A stretch of 64,000 nt of DNA from JAFGOG01 sp034429215 (lineage in GTDB: Bacteria > Chloroflexota > Anaerolineae > JAAYZQ01): NCBI GenBank assembly GCA_034429215.1, contig DAOUGI010000127.1, positions 62,001-126,000 of the forward strand, in the 5' to 3' direction. The translations under genes and the position numbers were made by a program. A model generated the notes under the pieces. That model worked only from the letters and a program-made list of their open reading frames with translations, did no database searches and was not told the origin of the DNA. Positions 33,559-41,249 of this stretch are shown here, piece by piece. Numbering within the stretch: position 1 is the stretch's first letter; each line of letters starts with the position of its first letter.

Positions 33559-34569
33559 ATGGCGGCCATCCAAACAGAGGGGATGACAAAGGTCTACGGC
33601 CAGGTACGCGCCCTCGATGAGCTGACCTTGACGGTAGAACCGGGCACCGTCTTTGGCTTTCTCGGCCCCAATGGGGCGGGCAAGACGACGACGATCCGCC
33701 TGCTCACCGGCATGGCCAGGCCCACCCGAGGGCGCGCCTGGGTTGCCGGTGAGGAGATTGCCGACAGCGGCAGGGTAGCGGCGCGCATCGGCTACCTGCC
33801 CGAAGAACCGGCCTTTTACCGGTGGATGACGCCAACCGACCTCCTCGACCATGTCGGGCGACTATTCGGCCTGTCAAGCCAGGAGCGCCGCTCCCGGACC
33901 AAGGATCTGCTGGAGCTGACTGGTTTGAGCCAGGTCGGCAAGCGCCGCATCGGCGGCTTTTCGCGCGGCATGCGCCAGCGCCTGGGGCTGGCCCAGGCAC
34001 TGGTGAACCGGCCAGAGGTCCTCTTCCTGGACGAGCCGATCAGCGCCCTCGACCCCGGCGGGCGCAAAGAAGTGCTGGAAATGATCGACCATCTGCGCGG
34101 CCAGTGCACGGTGTTCATGTCCACCCACATCCTCCAGGACGTGGAGCGGGTGTGCGACACGGTGGGCATCATCGACCACGGCAAGCTGATCGTCGAGGCG
34201 CCGCAGGCCGAGCTGCTGGACCGCTATACGGTGCCCGCCTTTGAGCTGGAATGCGAGGAAGGCTCGGAGCCGGCATTCGAGGCGATGCTCGAGGCGCTGC
34301 GCGGCCTGGACTGGGTCGCCTCAGCCGCGGTTGCCCCCACCATGGGGACGGTGGCGCGGGTTGTTGTCAAAGACCTGGAGATAGCCCGCCGCGAGCTGCC
34401 GGCCCAGGTTGTCCGCCAGGCCACAGTTTCAGGTGTGATCCTTCGCCGCTACCAGATCGTCACCCCATCGCTGGAGGACATTTTCCTGCGGCTGGTGGGA
34501 AAGGCGACCGAAAGTCCCGGAGCGCAAGCGGAGCGGGCGACTGCGGACAGTCGGGAGGGGACAGCATGA
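33559..34569 (+). CDS. ABC-2 exporter ATP-binding protein
   Basis: A 336-aa ATPase with Walker A GPNGAGKTTT, signature FSRGMRQRLGLAQAL, Walker B VLFLDEPISALD and H-loop MSTHILQDVE. After the ATPase core, residues about 220-320 form a C-terminal domain like those of the CcmA/NatA exporter family. In Walker B the usual Thr-Ser-Gly is Ile-Ser-Ala, within family variation. The end overlaps the permease start by four bases. Regulation by the divergent PadR protein is expected from the gene order. Confidence 0.93.
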   Translation: MAAIQTEGMTKVYGQVRALDELTLTVEPGTVFGFLGPNGAGKTTTIRLLTGMARPTRGRAWVAGEEIADSGRVAARIGYLPEEPAFYRWMTPTDLLDHVGRLFGLSSQERRSRTKDLLELTGLSQVGKRRIGGFSRGMRQRLGLAQALVNRPEVLFLDEPISALDPGGRKEVLEMIDHLRGQCTVFMSTHILQDVERVCDTVGIIDHGKLIVEAPQAELLDRYTVPAFELECEEGSEPAFEAMLEALRGLDWVASAAVAPTMGTVARVVVKDLEIARRELPAQVVRQATVSGVILRRYQIVTPSLEDIFLRLVGKATESPGAQAERATADSREGTA

Positions 34570-35324
34570 GCTTTTACGCCTCACTGCGCAAAGAGATACT
34601 GGAGCTGGTGCGGACCCATCGGCTGCTAGTCATGGCCGTAGTCTTGATCGCGTTCGGCCTGTCGTCGCCTCTCCTGGCCAAGATCTTGCCCGAGATGATG
34701 CAGGTGATCCCGGGGGCCGAGGATTTCGCGTCGTTGATCCCCACGCCGACGATAAGCGATGCCATCGCCCAGTATGTGAAAAACCTGAGCCTGTTCGGGC
34801 TGCTGCTGGCCTTCCTGGTGACCATGGGCGCCGTGGCCCAGGAGAAGGAGCGAGGGACGGCGGTCCTCATGCTGGTCAAGCCGTTGCCCCGTGCCGTCTT
34901 TGTCCTGGCCAAGTTCGTGGCGCTGGCCCTCGCTTTTCTCGGGTGCATGGCTTTGGCCGGGCTGGCCGGCTACTATTACACGATGCTGCTGTTCGGCGCG
35001 CCCGATCTTTCGGCCTGGGTAGTGCTGAATCTAATGCTGTGGCTATATTTTCTGGTCTATGTCGCCCTGACACTGCTGGCCAGCACCATTGCCAAGTCGC
35101 AGACAGCCGCTGCCGGGCTCGGCCTCGGTGCCATAGCAGTTCTGGGGGTGCTGCCTTCACTTCCCGGCCTGGGGAAATACCTGCCCGGACAACTTGTCGC
35201 CTGGGGCACGGCGCTCCTTACCGATCCGTCAGCCAGATCCTGGCCGGCGCTTGGGATCAGCCTGGGCTTGATAGCCGTCTGCCTGGTCGCCGCCTGGCTA
35301 ATCCTGGATAGGCAAGAAATCTAA
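34566..35324 (+). CDS. ABC-2 exporter permease
   Basis: A 252-aa permease with six predicted membrane helices and the ABC-2 landmark AVAQEKERGTAVLMLVKPLP after the second helix, which marks the coupling region of this family. The ATG at 34566 overlaps the ATPase stop (ATGA) and is preceded by GGGAGGGG. Together with the ATPase and the small PLDc_N protein it forms a complete exporter, probably for a drug or peptide. The operon ends at the Pho-type operator of the next unit; no hairpin terminator is visible. Confidence 0.9.
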   Translation: MSFYASLRKEILELVRTHRLLVMAVVLIAFGLSSPLLAKILPEMMQVIPGAEDFASLIPTPTISDAIAQYVKNLSLFGLLLAFLVTMGAVAQEKERGTAVLMLVKPLPRAVFVLAKFVALALAFLGCMALAGLAGYYYTMLLFGAPDLSAWVVLNLMLWLYFLVYVALTLLASTIAKSQTAAAGLGLGAIAVLGVLPSLPGLGKYLPGQLVAWGTALLTDPSARSWPALGISLGLIAVCLVAAWLILDRQEI

Positions 35325-35326
35325 TC

Positions 35327-35382
35327 TGTCACAGGTTTGTCACAAGTTAATCACGACGTTTGTCATCTCCACCGGCTAAAGT
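35327..35382 (+). promoter_or_regulatory. Pho-box-like operator and -10 box of the pst operon
   Basis: Four direct repeats: TGTCAC (35327), TGTCAC (35338), AATCAC (35349), TGTCAT (35361). The steps are 11, 11 and 12 bases. Ten bases after the last repeat comes TAAAGT (35377-35382) as a -10 box. This is the geometry of PhoB-activated promoters, where the box replaces the -35 element. The operator of the TauE gene has the same spacing. Confidence 0.8.
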
Positions 35383-35438
35383 TAATGCACGTGGTCTGCC
35401 CGACACGCACAAAGCCGCCGCGATTGCTCGTGCAATCG

Positions 35439-35501
35439 ACATGCGGCACTCGGCCGCCAGAGACATGCGGCACTCGGCCGCCAGAGACATGCGGCACTCG
35501 G
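35439..35501 (+). repeat. 24-bp tandem repeat, 2.6 copies, in the pst leader
   Basis: The unit begins ACATGCGGCACTCGGCCGCC. Two full copies (35439-35462, 35463-35486) are identical and a third is cut after 15 bases. It lies in the transcribed leader before the USP-type gene. Confidence 0.9.
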
Positions 35502-35514
35502 AGCGACGAAGGCA

Positions 35515-36462
35515 ATGTACCGAGCGGTGGCTCTAGACAAACTGACTCTTCCTCTGAGGGGGATGTGTGTAAATCCGGAGGTAGCCCGGCGGCTGCCTTT
35601 CGATCTTGCTTGCCGCTACCAGGCGCTGCCGGTAGCCGAAGACGATGGGCACCTGACGGTAGCCATGGCCCATCCCAACGACATGGAAGCGCGTCAGGCG
35701 ATTCTGGCCGCCCTGCCGCCCGCCGCCTCACACAGCACAGCAGCCCGTCCGGCAACCCCCGTATGCCCGACAGGCGCAGCACCGGAGCAGCGCCGGCGTC
35801 CTGCAGGCACAGGGAGTGCTACGGAAGTGAGCACCCGTGGAATGTCGGTCTACCTGGTGCGCGGCGAGCCGGCAGCCATCGACTCGCTGCTGGCCGATGT
35901 CTGGCCCGGCAGAGCCCGCCGCGCCCTGCACCTGCTCGTAGTAGACATAGCATCATCGAAGGTAACGGCCCAGGGCCGGTCCGGCTTGCACGATTATGTG
36001 CACGCGCTGGGCAGTCTGCTGGGAGCCGAGTCGATTTCCATCGCCGGCGATGACCCTGCCACCTTAACCGCCGCTGCATCAGAGGATTGGCCGGACCCAC
36101 TCCGGAAACTGCTTCTGGTCGTCCAGGGCAGTGACGATCCATCCGGTCCGGCATGCCTGGCCTGGGCGGTCCGCCTGGCCCGGCTGAGCGGCGCCGCCGT
36201 CACTGTCCTGGCAGTCGTGCCGCATGGACCACACCAGTCCCCTTCAGACGATGAGGACGACCTGGCTACTCTGCTGACGACCGGCAGCACTGTCGTAGGT
36301 CAGGCCGCTCGGCATTTGGTGCAAGCGGGAATCGCCGCCACTCTACGGCTGCGCCAGGGATCGCTTGCCCACCAGCTTCACCACGAAGTCATTGGGACGG
36401 GCTATGATCTGGTCCTGATCGGCAGCAAACCCATTCTAACGCTTGGAGAAAAAGGAGTCTGA
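35515..36462 (+). CDS. MshEN-like plus universal-stress-protein fusion
   Basis: A 315-aa soluble protein. Residues about 20-66 (NPEVARRLPFDLACRYQALP, then LTVAMAHPNDMEARQA) match the MshEN module found at the N terminus of type II secretion and pilus ATPases, where it can bind cyclic di-GMP. An Ala/Pro-rich linker follows. The last 120 residues are a universal stress protein domain (KLLLVVQGSDD, LAWAVRLARLSGAAVTVLAV, DLVLIGS). It is the first gene after the Pho operator and three bases before pstS. A regulatory role in phosphate uptake is likely but not shown. The start ATG at 35515 has only a weak ribosome site, so the exact N terminus is uncertain. Confidence 0.75.
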   Translation: MYRAVALDKLTLPLRGMCVNPEVARRLPFDLACRYQALPVAEDDGHLTVAMAHPNDMEARQAILAALPPAASHSTAARPATPVCPTGAAPEQRRRPAGTGSATEVSTRGMSVYLVRGEPAAIDSLLADVWPGRARRALHLLVVDIASSKVTAQGRSGLHDYVHALGSLLGAESISIAGDDPATLTAAASEDWPDPLRKLLLVVQGSDDPSGPACLAWAVRLARLSGAAVTVLAVVPHGPHQSPSDDEDDLATLLTTGSTVVGQAARHLVQAGIAATLRLRQGSLAHQLHHEVIGTGYDLVLIGSKPILTLGEKGV

Positions 36463-36464
36463 TC

Positions 36465-37451
36465 ATGTTGGTAAACTGTAGAAAAATCCTGCTGGTGTTG
36501 TTGGCTATCACCATAATCACCGGGCTCGCCGGCTGTGGCCAATCGACGACGGGGTCAGAGGTACAGACGGCCGGCGGTGAGCTGAAAGGCAAGATAACCA
36601 TTTCGGGCGCGTGGGCGCTGTACCCCATGATGGTGCGCTGGGGCGAAGAGTTCCAGAAGGTGCACCCCGATGTCCAGTTTGACATCTCGGCCGGTGGAGC
36701 CGGCAAAGGGATGACCGACGCGCTGGCCGGGGCGGTAGACATCGGCATGGTCTCGCGGGCGATCACGCCTGAAGAAGAGGCCAAAGGCGCTTTCTGGGTT
36801 CCGGTCGTCAAGGACGCTGTGTTTGTCTCGGTCAATGAAAACAACCCGGTGTGGGAAGATCTGCACACCAAAGGGCTCACCAAAGAGACGTTCATCGGGA
36901 TCTATATCACCGGCGAGATCACCACGTGGGGCCAGGCGGTGGGCCGGCCCGAGGTGGCAGACCCGATCCACGTCTATACCCGCTCGGATGCGTGCGGCGC
37001 GGCAGAGACGTGGGCCAAATACCTGGGCAAGAAACAGGAAGACCTGAAAGGGATCGCGGTCTATGGCGACCCCGGCCTGCTGGACGCAGTCATCAAGGAT
37101 CCATTGGCTATCGGTTTCAACAACCTGAACTACCTGTTCGACATGAGCACCGGGCTGCCGGTGCCCGGCGCGCGCGCCGCATCGATCGACGCCAACGGCA
37201 ACAACCTGGCCGACCCCGAAGAGCTGTGCGACACCAAGGATCAGGCTGTCGCAGCCGTGGCCGGCGGGTTCTATCCCTCGCCGCCGGCGCGCGACGAAAA
37301 CCTGGTTACAAACGGCAAGGCCCCGGAGGGGAGTCTGACCGAAATGTTCATCCTGTGGATCCTGACTGAAGGCCAAAAGTTCGTGGGTGAGGCCGGTTAT
37401 ATCGCTCTGCCACAGGAACAGATGGACGCAGTGCTCAAAAAGATCGAGTAA
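36465..37451 (+). CDS. pstS: Phosphate-binding lipoprotein PstS
   Basis: A 328-aa lipoprotein with lipobox LAGC (Cys24) and the PstS fold: ITISGAWALYPMMVRWGEEF, the anion-binding loop SAGGAGKGMTDALAG, VDIGMVSRAITPEE, and the conserved YTRSDACGAAETWAKYLG. It delivers phosphate to PstC/PstA. The first binding loop reads GAWALYP where GSSTVYP is common, a modest divergence. AAAGGAG lies nine bases before the ATG. It is followed by pstC, pstA and pstB in the standard order. Confidence 0.95.
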   Translation: MLVNCRKILLVLLAITIITGLAGCGQSTTGSEVQTAGGELKGKITISGAWALYPMMVRWGEEFQKVHPDVQFDISAGGAGKGMTDALAGAVDIGMVSRAITPEEEAKGAFWVPVVKDAVFVSVNENNPVWEDLHTKGLTKETFIGIYITGEITTWGQAVGRPEVADPIHVYTRSDACGAAETWAKYLGKKQEDLKGIAVYGDPGLLDAVIKDPLAIGFNNLNYLFDMSTGLPVPGARAASIDANGNNLADPEELCDTKDQAVAAVAGGFYPSPPARDENLVTNGKAPEGSLTEMFILWILTEGQKFVGEAGYIALPQEQMDAVLKKIE

Positions 37452-37471
37452 AGACCCCAAAGGATCGCAGC

Positions 37472-38509
37472 GTGAGCCAAGAAAACGGAAACCGTTTCTT
37501 GACCAAGATCCGCAGCCGCATCCCGGATCCCATACAGGTGAGCCGGCGCATCGTGGGCGGCCTGCGCCCGTCCCGGGCGGTCTCGCGGCAGAGGCAGGAT
37601 CGGCGGGCGCGGCGTCTGATGGGTTTGTTGACGCTGCTGGTCGCGCTGCTCCTGCCGCTTATCGCTGTGGTGCTGTTTGTGCGCTCGCAGCCGATCCTGG
37701 CGTCCGAGCCACTGGGCGAGCTGCTGTTCTCGACCGAATGGCGCCCGGCGTCTGGCAAATTCGGCTTTTTGCCCTTTATCGTCGGTACCTTGTGGGTCAC
37801 CGCTATCAGCATGCTCATCGCCGTGCCGCTGTCGTTGTTAACGGCCGTCTACCTGGTCGAATACGCACCGTCACAGATCTACAGGTGGACCAAGCCGCTC
37901 ATCGACCTGCTGGCCGGCATCCCGTCGGTAATCTATGGGGTGTGGGGAATCCTGACGATCGTGCCGTTCGTGCAGCAGATCGCGCCGGCCCTGAGCCGGT
38001 GGCTGGGCCCCATTCCCCTGATCGGGTCCCTGTTCCAGAGCGATAACCCAACCGGCTACAGCGTCCTGGCCGGGGGCCTGGTCCTGGCGGTGATGATCTT
38101 TCCGATCGTGATCGCAGTCGCCGAAGAAGTGATCCGCGCCGTCCCCCAGGGGCTGCGCGAGGCGTCTTTGGCGTTGGGCGCCACCCGCTGGCAGACGGTC
38201 AAGCGGGTAGTGCTGCGCCGGGCCTGGCCGGGAGTGGTCGCCGCCATTGTGCTTGGGCTATCACGGGCATTCGGCGAAACGATGGCGGTGCTGATGGTAG
38301 TCGGAAATGTGCCGCAGATGCCGCATTCTATCTTTGATGCGGCCTACCCGCTGACGGCGCTGCTGGCCAACAACTATGGGGAAATGATGTCAATCCCGCT
38401 CTACGACGCGGCGCTGTTGGGATCGGCGCTGGTTCTACTGGTGATCGTCCTGGCTTTCAATGTCGTGGCGCGCGTCGTGATTGTGCGGCTGTCGTTGGGG
38501 AGTGAATAG
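37472..38509 (+). CDS. pstC: Phosphate ABC permease PstC
   Basis: A 345-aa permease with six membrane helices and the PstC/PstA phrases LLTAVYLVEYAPSQIYRWTK, LAGIPSVIYGVWG and the ATPase-contact loop LREASLALGATRWQTVKRVVL. The long basic N terminus (RPSRAVSRQRQDRRARRLMG) precedes the first helix. The start is GTG with AAAGGA upstream, 20 bases after pstS. Confidence 0.95.
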   Translation: MSQENGNRFLTKIRSRIPDPIQVSRRIVGGLRPSRAVSRQRQDRRARRLMGLLTLLVALLLPLIAVVLFVRSQPILASEPLGELLFSTEWRPASGKFGFLPFIVGTLWVTAISMLIAVPLSLLTAVYLVEYAPSQIYRWTKPLIDLLAGIPSVIYGVWGILTIVPFVQQIAPALSRWLGPIPLIGSLFQSDNPTGYSVLAGGLVLAVMIFPIVIAVAEEVIRAVPQGLREASLALGATRWQTVKRVVLRRAWPGVVAAIVLGLSRAFGETMAVLMVVGNVPQMPHSIFDAAYPLTALLANNYGEMMSIPLYDAALLGSALVLLVIVLAFNVVARVVIVRLSLGSE

Positions 38510-38529
38510 GTGACGCGGGGGGTGCGATA

Positions 38530-39378
38530 ATGAGCAGGCGAAAACTTGAAGAGACGATAGCCAAGGTGTTGATGATCGGCGCAACTCTGACCGTGCTGGG
38601 CTGCCTGATTCTCATCTTGGGCACGATCGTGTGGCGCGGGCTGCCGGCGCTGAACCTGGACATGCTGACGCAGACGCCAAAAGGTGGATACTACCTGGGC
38701 AAGGAGGGCGGGATCCTGAATGCCATCGTCGGCTCGTTCTACCTGGCCGGAGGAGGCACCCTCCTGGCTGTGGTGATCAGCCTGCCGATCGCCATCTACC
38801 TGCAGATCTATGCCGCCCATACGCGCCGCGCCGAGCTGGTACGCCTGGTGCTGGATGTGTTGTGGGGCATCCCCAGCATTGTCTACGGAGCTTTTGGCTT
38901 TATCATCATGCTGGCCGTCGGGATGCGGGCGTCGTTGCTGGGTGGGATCATCACCCTGGCCCTGCTTGAGCTGCCGATCATTGTCAGAGGCATGGACGAA
39001 GCGATTGCCTTGGTCCCCCATGCCCTCCGCGAGGCATCCCTGGCGCTTGGCGCTACCCGGCTGGAGACGGCGGTCAAGGTAGTCGTCCGGCAAACGGCGC
39101 CGGCCCTCCTCACGGCGGTGCTGCTGGCCTTTGGCCGGGGCATCGGCGACGCGGCGTCGGTGCTGTTCACCGCCGGGTACACCGACCGGCTGCCCGACTC
39201 GCTGCTCAGCCCGGCCGCCTCACTGCCGCTGGCGGTGTTTTTCCAGCTTGGCACGCCATTCCCGGCAGTGCGGGAACGAGCCTATGCTGCCGCGCTGGTG
39301 TTGACCGTGATCGTGTTGGCGACCAGCCTGATTTCACGGCGGCTTGCCGGCCGGCTGACCAAGCACGTGATCCGTTAA
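38530..39378 (+). CDS. pstA: Phosphate ABC permease PstA
   Basis: A 282-aa permease, the partner of PstC, with LPIAIYLQIYAAHTRRAELV, LWGIPSIVYGAFGF and the contact loop LREASLALGATRLETAVKVVV. It shares the family phrases with PstC. The gene begins 20 bases after pstC with a G-rich ribosome site and ends 29 bases before pstB. Confidence 0.95.
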   Translation: MSRRKLEETIAKVLMIGATLTVLGCLILILGTIVWRGLPALNLDMLTQTPKGGYYLGKEGGILNAIVGSFYLAGGGTLLAVVISLPIAIYLQIYAAHTRRAELVRLVLDVLWGIPSIVYGAFGFIIMLAVGMRASLLGGIITLALLELPIIVRGMDEAIALVPHALREASLALGATRLETAVKVVVRQTAPALLTAVLLAFGRGIGDAASVLFTAGYTDRLPDSLLSPAASLPLAVFFQLGTPFPAVRERAYAAALVLTVIVLATSLISRRLAGRLTKHVIR

Positions 39379-39407
39379 GGTCCACATTCTGGAGAGGATC
39401 TGAGAAA

Positions 39408-40217
39408 ATGGCCGAATGCCACATTTGTACCCAAGACCTGAATGCATGGTACCACGACGAGCATGCCTTGAAGGACATCAGTGCAGAGATCCCACCCCGG
39501 GGCATCACCGCCATCATCGGGCCGTCCGGCTGCGGCAAGTCGACGCTGCTCAAAAGCCTGAACCGGCTCCTGGAAGAGACCGAGGGGGTGCGGGTGACCG
39601 GGCAGGTCCTGATCGACGGCGAGAATATCTACGGACCGGGTGTGGACGTAACCGGGATACGCACCCGGATCGGGATGCTGGCTCCCAAGCCATTCCCTCT
39701 GCCGATGTCTATCTTTGACAATGTAGCCTATGGGCCGCGCATCCACCGCGAGCGACTCCTCAGGGACGAAGCATCAGGGGGCAAGATGCCTCGATCAAGG
39801 AGCGTCAGGCAGGTCAAAATCCACGATCTGGTAGAGCAACACCTGCAGGCCGCCGGGCTGTGGGACGAGGTCAAAGACCGTCTCAAGTCACCGGCGTCGA
39901 GGTTGTCAACCGGGCAGCAACAACGGCTGTGCCTGGCCCGCGCCCTGGCCGTAGAGCCCGAGGCGCTGCTGTGCGACGAGCCGACATCGGCCCTCGATCC
40001 GATCTCGGCGCAGCGGATCGAGGCGCAGCTCCAGATGCTCAAGGCCGGCATGACGATCGTGGTCGTAACCCACATCCTCAGGCAGGCGCGCCGGCTTGCT
40101 GACTATGTCATCTTTATGTGGCTGGGCGAGCTAATCGAGGCCGGACCGGCAGCCCAGGTTTTCAACTCCCCGCGTGACGAACGGACCAGGAACTACCTGA
40201 CGGGGATCACCGGCTAG
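39408..40217 (+). CDS. pstB: Phosphate ABC transporter ATP-binding protein PstB
   Basis: A 269-aa ATPase with Walker A GPSGCGKST, the PstB-typical segment IGMLAPKPFPLPMSIFDNVA, Walker B ALLCDEPTSALDPIS and H-loop VVTHILRQARR. The signature reads LSTGQQQRLCLARAL, with Thr for the usual Gly. An insertion of about 15 residues (SGGKMPRSRSVRQ) lies after the Q-loop helix. The last 130 bases are duplicated beyond the TauE gene as a broken copy. The gene converges on that TauE gene with a four-base gap. Confidence 0.95.
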   Translation: MAECHICTQDLNAWYHDEHALKDISAEIPPRGITAIIGPSGCGKSTLLKSLNRLLEETEGVRVTGQVLIDGENIYGPGVDVTGIRTRIGMLAPKPFPLPMSIFDNVAYGPRIHRERLLRDEASGGKMPRSRSVRQVKIHDLVEQHLQAAGLWDEVKDRLKSPASRLSTGQQQRLCLARALAVEPEALLCDEPTSALDPISAQRIEAQLQMLKAGMTIVVVTHILRQARRLADYVIFMWLGELIEAGPAAQVFNSPRDERTRNYLTGITG

Positions 40218-40224
40218 ATCATTA
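40090..40224 (+). repeat. Direct repeat A: 3' end of pstB
   Basis: This stretch, the last codons of pstB plus a few bases, recurs at 41119-41249 in the same orientation, about 90% identical by eye over the last 115 bases. The two copies bracket the TauE/SafE gene and its promoter. Confidence 0.88.
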
Positions 40225-41004
40225 AAAGATCTTGATGCCAAACCAGATGCTCAACAGCGTGCGCACTTGCAGAAAGATGATGAACAAGCCGACAATGATC
40301 ATCATCGCCTTCTGCGGGATCCGGCGGCAGGCGATCGCGGCGAGAGGGGCGGCGAGTGCTCCCCCGATCAGGAGACCCAAGATAATCCGCCAATAGTCAA
40401 CCAGGTTTCCGATGGTCAGAATAAAGGTGACCGACTCGGAGGTGGTGACAAAGAACTCACTCAGATTCACCGATCCTATGGCAAAGCGCGGCTTCTTGCC
40501 CCCGGCGACGAGGGTAGTGGTGACAACCGGACCCCATCCGCCGCCACCGATGGCATCGAGAAAGCCGCCCACGATCGCCAAGGGAGGGATCAGTGCCTTC
40601 TTGATCTCGGCCTCTGCGATCTTGCGAAACGCACGAACCAGGATGTACAAGCCCATGATCAAGAGGTAGATGGCAATGTACGGTTTGATCACATCACCGT
40701 CCACTTGGGTCAGCAGATAAGCCCCCAAAACACCACCAATCACGCCTGGGACGATCAGCCTGAGCGCCAGATCCCTGTCTACATTGCCCACTCGAAAGTG
40801 GGAAAAACCCGAGACGGCGGTGGTAACCACCTCCGCAGCGTGGACGCTGGCGCTGGCCAGCTTGGGGGGAACCCCCAGGGCGAGAAGAACCGAGTTGGAG
40901 CTGACTCCGTAGGCCATCCCCAGGCAACCGTCGATCATCTGGGCGAAAAAGCCGACCAATGCAAACAGCAGGATGCTGGAATTCTGAGTCAACAGCTCAT
41001 CCAT
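40222..41004 (-). CDS. TauE/SafE-family anion carrier under Pho-type control
   Basis: A 260-aa membrane protein with eight predicted helices and the family landmarks GFFAQMIDGCLGMAYGVSSN near the start, SVHAAEVVTTAVSGFSHFR and FLDAIGGGGWGPVVTTTLVA in the middle. TauE/SafE carriers move sulfite, sulfonates or other small anions. Its promoter has a Pho-box with the same repeat spacing as that of the pst operon, so it should respond to phosphate shortage. AAGGAGG precedes the ATG. The gene lies between two direct copies of the pstB 3' end, which suggests it was inserted next to the pst operon. Confidence 0.9.
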   Translation of the reverse strand: MDELLTQNSSILLFALVGFFAQMIDGCLGMAYGVSSNSVLLALGVPPKLASASVHAAEVVTTAVSGFSHFRVGNVDRDLALRLIVPGVIGGVLGAYLLTQVDGDVIKPYIAIYLLIMGLYILVRAFRKIAEAEIKKALIPPLAIVGGFLDAIGGGGWGPVVTTTLVAGGKKPRFAIGSVNLSEFFVTTSESVTFILTIGNLVDYWRIILGLLIGGALAAPLAAIACRRIPQKAMMIIVGLFIIFLQVRTLLSIWFGIKIF

Positions 41005-41039
41005 GTTGCTTTGCCTCCTTGTGAGTGATCAATTCCCCG

Positions 41040-41095
41040 ATTCTAGCCAATGCCCATGACAAGCGTCGTGATAAGCGCGTGACAAAGCTGTGACG
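41040..41095 (-). promoter_or_regulatory. Pho-box-like operator and -10 box of the TauE gene
   Basis: On the minus strand the repeats CGTCAC, TGTCAC, TATCAC and TGTCAT start 11, 11 and 12 bases apart (41090-41095, 41079-41084, 41068-41073, 41056-41061). Ten bases further on is TAGAAT (41040-41045). The spacing equals that of the pst operator exactly. Confidence 0.8.
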
Positions 41096-41118
41096 AACAA
41101 GGCTTTCTATAGGCAGCC

Positions 41119-41249
41119 CGGCGTGCCGACTAGATCTTTACGTGGCTAGGCGAGCTGATCGAGGCCGGACCGGCAGCCCAGGTGTTCAGCTCCCCGCGTG
41201 ACGAACGGACCGGGAGCTATCGGACGAGGATCGCCGGCTGGATCATTAC
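41119..41249 (+). pseudogene. Direct repeat B: broken copy of the pstB 3' end
   Basis: A second copy of the pstB C-terminal coding end, reading WLGELIEAGPAAQVFSSPRD. It has an in-frame TAG and a 3-base gap at its left side and a lost stop at its right. There is no upstream gene body. The minus-strand kinase gene ends within its last bases at the same place where the TauE gene ends in copy A. Confidence 0.85.

Noticed and set aside
35439..35501. CRISPR-like array
   Set aside because: The copies are directly adjacent with no spacers and number fewer than three.
35337..36053. Plus-strand frame encoding TCGTRPPE repeats upstream of the USP gene
   Set aside because: The frame is low in complexity, has no ribosome site and loses sense after the tandem repeat; the overlapping USP frame has clear domains.
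41119..41249. Target-site duplication of a transposon
   Set aside because: At about 130 bases and imperfect, it is far longer than transposon duplications, and no transposase or inverted ends lie between the copies.
40090..41249. Integrative element with pstB as attachment site
   Set aside because: No integrase gene lies between the repeats, so only the direct-repeat observation is claimed.
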